Positions 11,223-21,306 of a stretch of 64,000 nucleotides of DNA are shown here, piece by piece. The notes under the pieces were generated by a model. The model saw only the letters and a program-made list of their open reading frames with translations, was not told where the DNA came from and did not search any database. The position numbers and the translations under genes are program-made. The stretch comes from Mercurialis annua. Taxonomy: Eukaryota > Streptophyta > Magnoliopsida > Malpighiales > Euphorbiaceae. Where the stretch lies: NCBI RefSeq assembly GCF_937616625.2, contig NC_065574.1:9426501-9490500 (forward strand), in the 5' to 3' direction. Positions within the stretch are counted from its first letter, which is position 1, and each line of letters opens with the position of its first letter.

Positions 11223-13703
11223 ATGACTTCTGAAAGAGTAAACCTGAAAGACAAACAACCAATGGACCCAAAAAGCACTCCGGAGATAATCAACGTGACG
11301 GAAGATGGGCTTCTCAACTCCGGGGAAAAAAGCAACACCGGAGGGCTCTCTTTCTCAACACCCCAGTACCAAACTAATCCAATAAGAGGAAGCATCCCAA
11401 TTGCTTTCAACCTAAGCACTGAAGAACAAGCACCAAATGCAGCGACACAAGATCCACACAGCGAAATGCTGAAAAAGATACTAGAATCTGTGCAGGCAAA
11501 TCTTGACAGATTGGCTAATGAGGCCAAAAGAACAAACGACAGGCACGAAGAAACTATGAGAATGCTAAGGGAAAACTTCAGCCCTACAGCTCCCAGAAGA
11601 AGAGAAAGAACAGGAAATGCAAACCCAGGCCGACGGGAGACAAGGGCAGAAAACAACAAAAGCAAGGAACCTCGGACCAGAGGAAACGAAGAGAGGAACG
11701 AAGCAAGAAACCAGCGAGAAAAGGAAACCAGCGAAGAGGAAAGTCCTGACAGAGAAAAATCTAACGAGGAATCACCAGAGGCACCCAGAAATGAGCACAA
11801 CCAGGAGGACGCCCGAAGCGGTCTGAATACGAAACGAGACGAACGAAGGGAGAAGGAAAAAGAAGATGCCCCACCAAGGAGTAAGCGACAAGAAAGAGAC
11901 GCAGGGAAAGAACAAAATAAGAAAAAACACCAAGAAGGAGAGGGCGAATCGTCAGAGACACCCCAAAAAAGCAAAGCCACATATGTGGTGGAAGAAGATT
12001 TAGAAGAGAAGATCGCCAAAGCGCTCAAAAAACTAAAATCTGAAGAATTGGATATAGAGGACCTCAGGTTGAAAGGATCACCCCTCTCGCCCGAGATCAT
12101 GGAGGAAACCATCCCGTACAGCATGAAGCTGCCGACCTTGCCAATTTTCAATGGGGAAGGAGACCCCCGAGACCATACCTCTAGGTTCACAGCAACCATG
12201 GGGCTACTCAGCGTATCAGACGCCATCCTCTGCAGGGTTTTCCCTACCACGCTCACGGGCACAGCCCAGAGATGGTATAACAAATTAAAACCAGGCTCCA
12301 TCAAAAGCTTCGCTTCGCTTTCAACAGAATTCCTCAACAGATATCTCACAAACATCCCAGCTAAAACCACTACCAGTATCCTAAGAGCCTGTATCCAAGA
12401 AGAAGGAGAAACCCTGCGAAGCTACATCGAACGATTCAACAAGCAAGCTATGAAGATAGACAACCTGAACGTCGACATGGCGACAGAAGCATTGCGAGAC
12501 GGGACGCGATTCGGAAAGCTGGTGGACAAGCTGCTAGTCAATAAACCCACAACTTTCTCGAACTTAATGGGCATAGCTCAGAAATACTTCGAGTTAGACG
12601 AAGGGCGAAGGGCGATTCGCGGAAAGGAAGCAAAAGGAAAAGAATCAAAAGAAAGATCCAGAGAAAAAACCAAGTCCAAACCTGATGACAGGAGAGGAAG
12701 ACCCGAAGAAAGCAGACGATTCGCCCCCCAGACAAGATATGAATCGAGATACGATCCCAGAGATGATGAGAATAACTTCACTCCATTAAACACCAGCCGA
12801 ACTAATGTCCTCATGTGGATCAAAGAAAACATCAAAAACGTGGTATGGCCACCCAAAATGAAAGCAGAAGCAAGAGACACCAGAAAGTACTGCAAATTTC
12901 ACGACGATTACGGACACGAAACGGATAGCTGCAGGGACTTAAAGGTCGAGATCGAAAGAATGATCGACACAGGCGAACTGAGGAAATTTGTGGCCCGAAA
13001 AGAGAAGAGCAATGACAAGGGAGAAAAAAGAAACAGAGAAGACAAGCCAAAAGAAAAGGAAGACGAGCGCCCATCCAAAATTCTGGGAACCATACACATG
13101 ATTAATGGTGGAGGGCATAGTAGCTCCACGATCAGGAGGAAGCAGAGGAAGGAAGTAATGAACATACGAGAAACTCACATGCCGCCAGTGATCTTCGATG
13201 TAGAAGACTATGAACACGTCAAAGCACCTCACAACGATGCTTTGGTAGTAACTACTATCATTGAAAATTGGAACATGGAGCGGATCCTTATCGACGAAGG
13301 AAGTGCAGTAAACCTCATGACAAATGCAGCATACAAAATGTTGGGAGGAACAGCGTCAAGGTTACGACGAGTCCCAATTCCGCTATCAGGACTCGGTGGA
13401 CCCTCCATCACCCCGCTGGGAGCAGTCACCTTGGAAGTAATAATCGGCCCAGAAAGAGGAATGAACAAGAAAATCATGTCACTATTTAACATAGTGGACA
13501 TGGAATTGACATATAATGCCATCCTAGGAAGACCTTTCCTCCATGACTCGGCAGCGGTAACCAGCATCAGAGCACTGGCAATGAAGGTACCGACTGAAAA
13601 GGGAGTAGTGACGCTGAGAGGAGACCAAGGAATAGCCAAGAAGTGCTATGATGAGTCAGTGGTGGATCTCCAAGAAAACAAGACCGAAAAGAAGGAAGAA
13701 TAG
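11223..13703 (+). CDS. Gag with C-terminal aspartic protease, Tat-type retrotransposon
   Basis: One open frame of 826 codons. I start it at the first ATG (11223); a TTG nine bases earlier is in frame. Residues 1-290 are strongly charged and low in complexity (E, K, R rich). From about 305 to 470 comes the Retrotrans_gag core, with GEGDPRDHTSRF, TAQRWYNKLKPGSI and LRSYIERFNKQA. A zinc-knuckle-like CKFHDDYGHETDSC lies at about 560. Toward the end, ILIDEGSAVNLM and YNAILGRPFLHDSAAVTS match the retropepsin-like domain of plant gypsy elements; the active site is written D-E-G. The frame then stops, with no reverse transcriptase downstream. The product would form the capsid particle and process it. 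The intact frame agrees with a young insertion. Confidence 0.9.
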   Translation: MTSERVNLKDKQPMDPKSTPEIINVTEDGLLNSGEKSNTGGLSFSTPQYQTNPIRGSIPIAFNLSTEEQAPNAATQDPHSEMLKKILESVQANLDRLANEAKRTNDRHEETMRMLRENFSPTAPRRRERTGNANPGRRETRAENNKSKEPRTRGNEERNEARNQREKETSEEESPDREKSNEESPEAPRNEHNQEDARSGLNTKRDERREKEKEDAPPRSKRQERDAGKEQNKKKHQEGEGESSETPQKSKATYVVEEDLEEKIAKALKKLKSEELDIEDLRLKGSPLSPEIMEETIPYSMKLPTLPIFNGEGDPRDHTSRFTATMGLLSVSDAILCRVFPTTLTGTAQRWYNKLKPGSIKSFASLSTEFLNRYLTNIPAKTTTSILRACIQEEGETLRSYIERFNKQAMKIDNLNVDMATEALRDGTRFGKLVDKLLVNKPTTFSNLMGIAQKYFELDEGRRAIRGKEAKGKESKERSREKTKSKPDDRRGRPEESRRFAPQTRYESRYDPRDDENNFTPLNTSRTNVLMWIKENIKNVVWPPKMKAEARDTRKYCKFHDDYGHETDSCRDLKVEIERMIDTGELRKFVARKEKSNDKGEKRNREDKPKEKEDERPSKILGTIHMINGGGHSSSTIRRKQRKEVMNIRETHMPPVIFDVEDYEHVKAPHNDALVVTTIIENWNMERILIDEGSAVNLMTNAAYKMLGGTASRLRRVPIPLSGLGGPSITPLGAVTLEVIIGPERGMNKKIMSLFNIVDMELTYNAILGRPFLHDSAAVTSIRALAMKVPTEKGVVTLRGDQGIAKKCYDESVVDLQENKTEKKEE

Positions 13704-13919
13704 GAATGAAAAACGACCCATCATCGGTAACGACTCTCCGTCTTACCAGATGGCGTCAAATCTATCTTTAATGCTTTGTATGCCATCTTTTTATCAATAA
13801 AAATTCAATTTCGCTACCATCTGATTAGCCAGACGAACCAATAAAGAAATAAAAATCAAGAACAGCCACGAATGATTAAATCAAAGACGAAAGAAGAAAA
13901 AATAAATTAAAGATCAAAC

Positions 13920-14175
13920 TCAAGAAAAGCTAAAAGCCAAGAAAATGAGTTTAAATTAACTCAAAGCAAAATCGCCGAACCAGGCAAATCGCCACGAAAG
14001 GCTAAAAACCAAGAAAACGAGTTTAAATTAACTCAAAGCAAAATAGCCGAACCAGGCAGATCGCCACGAAAGGCTAAAAATGAGTTTAGATTAACTCAGA
14101 AAAGGCGAATCGCCAAAAAAGAGTTTAGATTAACTCGAAACAAAAACAAAAATAAAAAGAGTTTAGATTAACTCT
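13920..14175 (+). repeat. Tandem repeats downstream of gag
   Basis: Three to five decreasing copies of a unit with GAGTTTAAATTAACTC and GCCGAACCAGGCARATCGCC, about 65 bp long, the last ones shortened to GAGTTTAGATTAACTC. Each unit has a small palindrome around TTAAATTAA. Such arrays are common between the coding part and the 3' region of Tat elements. Confidence 0.7.
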
Positions 14176-14344
14176 ACAAAAAGCAATGCCAAGAACAGGG
14201 TTTAGAGTAACCCTCGAGGCAAGACAAGTACATAAAGATAAGGCAAAAGCACATTTCGAAGAAAAACGAAGAAAATATATTCATAAATTGCGAATTACAA
14301 AAAGCAAAATTAATACATCAGCAAATACAATCAAAAGAAAACTA

Positions 14345-15486
14345 CTAAACACGGTCTTTAGAAATCTTGACGAGGAGATCACGGGCGATGGCCTGGGGAT
14401 CCAACCCGTTAACCCCAGAAAGATCAATATTGGGATTCTGCTCCAGAAGCTTCTTCCCAATCGCAAGGCGATACTCGCTTATCAGAGCAGAGTAAAAAGC
14501 CTTCGTATCTAGCAGACGGATGTGAAGACCTTCAACCTCCGTTCTAAGACTATCCCTCTCCCCACCAACAAGGGAATTGATCCGAATGAGCTCCTCGATC
14601 TCTTGAGTCAAGTCATCGGTCTTTTTCTCAATCACTTTCACTTGGCGATCATTAATCGCATCCTGCGCCTTGAGCTGCGCCAGAAGGGAATCATGCTCTT
14701 CCAAAGAGGCCTTCAATTTCGCCCTTTCAGACTCGGAAGTCGCCAAAAGAGCAGACAGACGCTCGACCTCCTCCTCGGCACACTGTCGGCGGTCGTTCAA
14801 TACCAGAACAGATTGAAGGGCCTACACACCAGAAATAAACAAATAAGAAAGCAACTGAATACAAAAAACATATTATACTCAAGAAAGAAAGCACTTACAG
14901 AGAAACCATGAAAACAAGCCAGATCGGAAAGCTCCTGACCCGGCCTACCACAGAACCACGTGACATCATCAGGAATCGCCAAAGTCCGGATATATTCCGC
15001 TAGCACTCTCGGATTCAGCAAACTGGCAGGATCCTGACCTTCGACCCATTGAACCAAGTCTGGAGCAGAAGAAGAGCTTCCAGGAAAACTCTCCCTCGTA
15101 GGAGAATCATCGACAACTCGACGTCTTTTTCTAGACGGAGAATCCGGGTCTCGACCTAGAGAAATCTCCCCCGAATCAGCAACAACAGGCCCCTCTGAGG
15201 CCACACCCCCAACTCCCCCCGAAACGATAGATGATGCTAGAGGGGGGAGTAGTGACGGAATCGCCTCGTCGCCGACTGGAACAGCCGAGTCATCACCATC
15301 ATCATCATTTATAACAATAACCTCAGGCAACGCTACCTCGGCGGGAGCTAGGGGGATATCAACAGGAGCCCCATCCACGACAATGTCGCCAGGAATAACG
15401 TCGGCGATAGGAACGTCAGGACCACCCATCGGAACGTCCAAATCTACTTGAAATCCGGAAAGGAAATCGTCAGAAGAAGAAGACAT
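14345..15486 (-). CDS. Antisense gene of Tat element, acidic and coiled-coil part
   Basis: This lies opposite to gag. A first part (15486-14900) starts ATG and reads MSSSSDDFLSGFQVD, then a long acidic and proline/valine-rich segment and a basic SPSRKRRRV cluster that could act as a nuclear signal. It ends at a GTAAGT donor (intron 14898-14822). The second part (14821-14345) continues in frame after a TAG acceptor and reads ALQSVLVLNDRRQC, then a long coiled coil (EEEVERLSALLATSESERAK) up to the stop. Tat relatives such as Ogre and Retand are known to carry antisense frames of this sort; their function is not settled. It may be the 3' part of the gene at 15531-16245, but joining across the 43-nt gap puts the frames one base out of step, so I list them apart. 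Confidence 0.65.
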
Positions 15487-15530
15487 CCTACAAAAGAAAC
15501 ATTAAAAAGAACTTAAGCAAATTAATATAC

Positions 15531-16245
15531 CTTGAACAAAAGAGTAGCAAAGATCCGCCAAGCCTCGAGGAGGATCCTCCAAAGGAAACCATCGACTCCG
15601 AAGATGACTATTAACCAAGACATCTAAAATGGGACGCGACACAATACTACAGGAAGATATGTCAAAAGCAAGCTTTGACTCGGATAAACTTAAAGGAGAA
15701 GAATAGCTCCGAACTGGATGAGAAGAAAAACCATCCGAAAAATGAAGAAAAGCAAATTTATGATAGACAATAAAGAAGCGCCTTCGCCAGCGACTGGTTA
15801 GGCAAGGAAGATAAATACGAGATCGCCCTTCTCTACCAAGGGCGAAAACGAAGCAACCATCACACTTCCTAAAGTCTACAAAATGATATAACACTTTGAG
15901 AGAAGGGGCACAGCCCCGGAGCCTACATGCCTCCGAAAAGGCGAGCACTACTCTAATCGTACCAGGGTAAAGTTGCCCTAGAGCAACCTTTAAATCCCTA
16001 CACACTTCTACTAAAAAGGGATCCAAAGGAAACCTAAGACCAGCAGCAAATTGCTCTTCAAAAAGAACCGCCCTACAAGAAGATCCGGGAGAGTCAGACG
16101 CAGCCATATCGGCACCGGGTAATATTACCCTATAATCAAAAGGAAAACTATACTTAAAATAGATATCTAAGACTTCATCCCTACGAAGCTTCGATCGGGT
16201 AAAAGCCATAGCAGCGCAAGCATCTTCCACTCGACTAAGAGGCAT
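15531..16245 (-). CDS. Antisense gene of Tat element, 'gypsy-type transposon' domain
   Basis: The frame is open on the minus strand from ATG at 16245 (MPLSRVEDACAAMAFTRSKL) to a donor-like CAAG/GTATAT at 15531. The middle has FAAGLRFPLDPFLVEVCRDL, then QLYPGTIRVVLAFSEACRL and LKVLYHFVDFRKCDGCFVF. This order is characteristic of the plant domain labelled putative gypsy type transposon (PF04195), recalled from memory. An AG acceptor sits one base before the ATG, and a matching CAG/GTATG donor near 16422 suggests an intron in the 5' leader. Inside a retrotransposon it may be an accessory or regulatory gene. The protein is probably not finished here, see the neighbouring entry. Confidence 0.65.
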
Positions 16246-16765
16246 CCTAGAACAGGGAATCACAAACATAAACACAAAATAAGGATCAAACAAAAAATAT
16301 ATTGAAGAACACGTTGAAGAACACATCAAAGAACAACAAGTACAGAAGAAATTTCCAGAATATAAAGCATGGAGAATATACAAAGAAGAAAGCCATATTA
16401 ACATCCAAACGACGAAAGAAAACATACCTGAAAAATCTGGAGAAAACAAGTCACGAAGAATCAAACAATCAAACGAAGAACGAAAAGGAAATAGCTACAA
16501 GAAATGAGAGTAAATTCGAAAAGCAAAGTAAGAGGGAAAAGAAGAAATGCGAAGAGATTAAATACAAAACGCTTTTGAATCATTAACCGTTTAAATCATT
16601 AAATGTCGACACGTGGCAACACAGAATCTTACTAAAGAAGAAACGTCACCCACAAACATATGAAACGACTCGCCCGGAATGCAAAGCGACTCGCCCGCAT
16701 AAAAGAACTCAGCTCCAAAAGAGCTAAAATCCACTAAGGCATAAATGCCAAACTACTTCAGCTCA

Positions 16766-16781
16766 CTTGCGGGGGGGCTAA
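16766..16781 (+). other. Polypurine tract before the 3' LTR
   Basis: CTTGCGGGGGGGCTAA abuts the 3' LTR start TGATGG. It is the plus-strand primer site of the Tat element. Confidence 0.75.
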
Positions 16782-17374
16782 TGATGGATACCGAATCCTA
16801 CTGTAAGTATAATGGAGCCGAGTTGCAGGAGATCCACTCTCAGGCGACACCGGACTCCCCCTGAAGACGGAAAGATATGAAGGAGATACCGAATCTCTAA
16901 GATTCGGTAATACACTAATAAAGACCGAATCCCACATGATCCGCCAAGAGCTCGTCAGGTCCGGGATTCGGATAAACGACTAAATATGGAAACCTTGTCC
17001 TATTTGGACACAAACACTACATATAGAAGGATAAGCTCTACTTTAGGAAGATAAGACTATTTAGGAAGACGTTCCTAAATAGGACTCTTATCAGATTAAG
17101 GTAGATCTCGACAAATCAGGAGAATCCTTAAGATACGGCCGAATCCCTACAAAGTAGGATTCACCTACCTAATACAACTCTACTAGGTATATTCGACTAC
17201 TATAAAAGGAGCACGAGGTATGCCTAGAATCACAATTACATTCAGATACTCAAAACGCTGCTCAAAGCTCTAAACTGACTTTAGCATCGGAGAGTTAATC
17301 GGACAACCACCGTCCGGTTAGCTTCTACCCTGTTTTGCAGGTTCGCTCACCGGTTCAGAAGGCAGACTCCATCA
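16782..17374 (+). repeat. 3' LTR of the Tat-type element
   Basis: 593 bp, no difference from the 5' LTR found by eye, followed directly by the target duplication ATAAT. Confidence 0.93.
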
Positions 17375-17811
17375 ATAATATTTATAAAGTATTGCTATAA
17401 CTATTCAATATTAATTTTTTACAACATTTATTAGTACAAGATTTTTATATTATTTTAATAATATAAATATTTAATGTATACGTGCATATACAATTTATGA
17501 TAAATTTGATTCGTAAATATGAACTTTTCATAATAGTTAGGTTATGAGTTTATTTTTTCCAAGATATTGTGAATTGTGATAATTTTCAATTGTTTTTCTA
17601 CTTCATTTATTATAATATTTATCCATAATTTACACAATTCCTTCTTAAACATTTTAAAACAAACAAATTATATCAGTTAACAATACAAATAGATTTGGAA
17701 CAAAAACCTAACAACTTTTTATTTATTACAATATAAATAATATTGTCAACATTCTTTATACAAACAAATAAAAAGGAATACAAAATTAATAATATCAGCT
17801 TCGTGATTCCT

Positions 17812-18200
17812 TTAGGAGCAACTTCTACAAACGGCCATATAGTAGCAATCTCGAAATTAGCCGCCTTCTTTACAATGTCCACTGCAGTGAGATGAGCAGA
17901 TTTACAAGCTTGGCTTTAAATCAAACTTATTGATCGATAATGAAATATGTATACTTGGCTTCATCAAATTTTAAGAACATAAATAGCATATCAGCTGCAT
18001 AATTGACATAATTTCAAGTGATAATTCTGTTTTACTAAAAAAATTATCTGGATGATTTTACAAAAAAATCGATGTAATTAAGTACCTTGTAATCATGTTT
18101 TGATCGAGCTCTAACTTCTTTCAGCGGCATATCAACATTAAGACTCGGTAGAACATGAATTCGCATTCACCGGCATCCCTTAATGTCACAAATGCTAGCA
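17812..18200 (-). pseudogene. Captured fructokinase (pfkB family) exon fragments
   Basis: Fructokinase phosphorylates fructose to fructose-6-phosphate. Minus strand near 18200-18110: AFVTLRDAGECEFMFYR, then after a one-base shift SLNVDMPLKEVRA. This matches the plant fructokinase stretch FVTLR.DGEREFMFYR..SADMLL. Further along the minus strand (17905-17812) CKSAHLTAVDIVKKA fits the later block around CRSAHL..M.IAK.AG. Both pieces are in the order of the gene, separated by an intron-like AT-rich stretch. Frameshift, changed residues and lack of other exons make it dead. It lies inside the CACTA element, right of the nested retrotransposon, so it was probably captured by the element. Confidence 0.65.
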
Positions 18201-18841
18201 CAAAGCAATCAAAAAAGTAAGAAAACATATATATGATGAGAATTGAACTATTTATTCAAACTGGAAAATCAAATTAAGATGTTGATGCTATGATGAGTAA
18301 TATTTAGATCAAGTATTAAACTTAAAAATCAACCCAAATTAAAATCAAAAACTCTCAAAAGAAAATTGAAAAGTAATAATTGACTGTTCCATCCGTATTC
18401 TTTGAAATCATGATATAGATACTTTACAAACGGTTGAAGAGCAACATTACATGGAAGGCCATGATTTGCACGTAGTTAATAATGATATAATGATAAGTTT
18501 TATGAGGTTTAACAGTTGGTGATTAGTATAAAAGTAGATCAGTTAGAGATAAAGAAAGTGGAGAGAAAAATAAGGATGCAAGTTAGGATTTCAAATTAAA
18601 ACCGAAAGTGATAAAAAATACAACTTCAACAACAAAAATAAATATTCAAATAAATATAAATTTGTAGTGTCACTTATTAACTATTACTACAATATCATTT
18701 TATTATTTTAAACGATGTTTGTAAAAATTGTTACTATAAATATGTCACTAAAAATTGTTTTTGTTGTAGTGAGGGGGGCATTATGGCCATTCCATGCCAC
18801 CCCCTCTCACTGCCATTGTTCAATTTTATTACTTTCAATAA

Positions 18842-20639
18842 TTTTATTAGCTCTTCGTTATCGTTCTTCTTTATTTTCTAATTGTTAGACAATTGCTTAT
18901 GGCTTTAACAATTATGACTAAGGAAGAAACAAGAGTAGTTTAGTTCATAAATTTTAATAACTTGGCATATGATTTAAAGGAAATTGCACTGGGCACCATC
19001 AAACAGCAAAAAATTCTCAGTTATACAGATTTTCATGTCTCACTACAAAAATACCGCAATCTTCATTTTCTTTTCTTTTTCACGCCTTTACTTGATTTTT
19101 TAATTGTTCAAAATATTGAAAAACATGTTTGTGTCGGTAAGAAGAGAAGAGTCTCTATTCGATGATTCAAATGGGCAACTGAGCAACGGCAATTTTTTTT
19201 GAAGGCTAGAGCTATAGCCGTACTGGTTATTAACACCGTCGTTGCTGTATGACATGCCAGATTCCTCCGATGTTTTCTCCGTTTGAATCGATAGACACGG
19301 CCATGAATTGGGTTTTCTTGGTTCTTGATTTCGATCGTTAGATTTTGAGTACTGGTTTGATTTAGGATCACTTTAAATCTCACATGTCATAAGAGAGCTC
19401 ATTTTTGCAAGTGCTATTGTCATTTATGCACTACGGATTACGCCCACTAACTGGTTGATCAAATTACTGAACTAGATATCTTCAGGTGGAGATGATCATT
19501 TTCGTAAGTGCTTTATGTTTTTTCTTTATATAAATGCAAATTTGTTATTATTTTGTTAGTTTCTTGTTTAAGTTCATAATTTATTTTGTTATAGATGGTC
19601 ATGGCCGAGGTATTTTCCCAAATATGTATTTGTTGCAGTTAGTTAATAAACTTTAGGCTAAGTAAACAGTTAGTAAACCGATAGTAAACTCATATTTACC
19701 GATATTGTTGGAATTATTTTTTCCATAATGATAATTGAATTTATTGTAGTATGATTTTGATTGAAACTGCTCTTGGCTTTAAGGAGTTTTATTAATAATT
19801 GTTAATTTGATGTTTGCTTGTCGAAGTAAACCGAAAGTAAAACTAATTTTGTATATTATTATAATACTAATAGTAAACCATTAGTAAATTGTTAGTAAAT
19901 TAACTTAATTTTTTCAGTAAACCGATAATAAATTATTAGTAATTTTTTTTAAGTAAACCGATAATAAATTAATAGTAAATTTATTTTTATTATAAAATAG
20001 AAGTAATAAAGTTGAAACTAATTTGATATTTTTTTTATAACATTGTTGACAAGCTGATAGTAAATTAAGTAATAATTCATTTAAATATTTTACAATTTAA
20101 AAATGAAAAATAGTAATTTAATTTTTAAATAAACCGATAGTAGACCATTAGTAAATTGTTAGTGAATTTATAGTAAACAAATGTTTAGTAAACCATTAAT
20201 AAACTCAAACCATATTTTTACAAATGAAAAATGTATTTTTGTAAATTTTTTTGGTCAAACTGTAAATTCAACTATTTTTGGTCAAAAAGTTTTTTTTGAG
20301 AATAAGTAGGTGTTTGATAGGCATTTATCTAAAAATCTCCATTATTTAATTGAATTGCCACTACGCTTTCTAAGTTTCTATCATGGCAAGAGGTAAGTAC
20401 GGAATTCCACATTCATGAACAAAATATATGGCCAAAAACAAGCGTTTAAACTGAGAACGAGTTACTATATTCAAAATTTCTCAATAAAACCATTCAAGGT
20501 TATCCACATTTTAAAGAACTCAAAGTTTATTGAGAAGGAAAAACCAAATCCACCGTTCGGAATTCCTTTTCCGATTGTACCCATAAAAACTTGAAAGATG
20601 CTATAAATTCCTACGGAAGTCTCACCATCTTCCTCGCAA
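18842..20639. repeat. Right copy of the 1.8-kb direct duplication
   Basis: Matches 1-1798 by eye. It starts within the DNA just right of the CACTA element (the true left limit is unknown because the first copy is cut by the window) and ends at 20639, after which the sequence (GAGGTTAAATATAAATTG) has no counterpart in the first copy. Confidence 0.85.
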
Positions 20640-21306
20640 GAGGTTAAATATAAATTGAATATTACCTCTATAACTATAATTTTTGTGTGTATTATGTTCT
20701 TTTGAAAGAACTTTAGTAAAGCACGCTATTTATAACTGTACACTTAATCTTTTATATACTTAAATTATTTATTAAATATTTATTACTTGCGTGCTGTTTG
20801 ACCTAGTTGTTGAGCTTAAATTTTTAAAAAAGTCATACCAAAGCAATGCAAAAATTCCGTACTGGTATATATCTATAAAAACATTTCCAAATCCCAGTTC
20901 CTAACATCCCTACATCCAGTGCACATGGAAAGATCATTTAAGAAATAAGGAAAAGAAAAAGAATTAAAAAGTTATTTAACAAACTACCTGTAACCATCAA
21001 TCAAAACATCCACTAAGTCGCTAATCCAAAACAAGCATGGCAATGAATGGCCAATCCAAATATTGAAAAAGACTACCTATTTAATGCAATACATCCAAAT
21101 GCCAAAGAAAAAAAATCTATCACTGTTTTACCATTCTTGTTTTTTTTCCTTGTTCTGTTAGCATACTTATCTTAAGCTCTCAAACTAAGCCAAAGCTCAG
21201 CCAATTTATCTATTGGTGGCGGGTGTAACTAACTGTCTTCTCAATGACAGGATAGATGAACATTCTGAGAAGGACGTAACATGAGAACACTTATCATTTT
21301 TGGATC
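20640..21306. other. 3' flank of XRCC1, no gene seen
   Basis: AT-rich DNA without recognisable coding sequence. The part next to 21306 is the presumed 3' untranslated region of XRCC1. Confidence 0.5.

Larger units (their letters stand above)
10549..17374 (+). mobile_element. Tat-lineage Ty3/gypsy retrotransposon, gag-protease only, young
   Basis: Two 593-bp LTRs (TGATGG...CCATCA) in direct orientation, flanked by the perfect 5-bp duplication ATAAT (10544-10548 and 17375-17379), bound a 6.8-kb element. A TGGCGCCGTCTGTGGGA block follows the 5' LTR and a GCGGGGGGGCTAA polypurine tract precedes the 3' LTR. Inside are a plus-strand gag-protease gene and minus-strand frames with a retroelement-associated domain. 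Reverse transcriptase, RNase H and integrase are absent, so copying would need a relative in trans. The LTRs look identical by eye, which indicates recent insertion. Confidence 0.92.
10314..18771. mobile_element. CACTA transposon, complete, non-autonomous, with nested retrotransposon
   Basis: The left end CACTACAACAAAAATAG (10314) and right end TTTTTGTTGTAGTG (to 18771) are inverted repeats, and a perfect 3-bp target duplication AGG flanks them (10311-10313 and 18772-18774). Subterminal DNA on both sides carries GTGACATTT, TGTTACT and TAACATTTAAT words. Without the nested retrotransposon (10549-17374 plus its 5-bp duplication) the element is about 1.6 kb and has no transposase, so it would depend on an enzyme in trans. 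It carries pieces of a host fructokinase gene. Confidence 0.88.

Noticed and set aside
11198..12370. 390-codon minus-strand frame opposite gag
   Set aside because: Shadow of the biased gag reading frame; serine/leucine-rich mirror of a charged E/K/R region, no domain.
1..20639. LTR pair of one giant retrotransposon formed by the 1.8-kb direct repeats
   Set aside because: No primer-binding site after 1798, no polypurine tract before 18842, and the left copy ends at a CACTA terminus.
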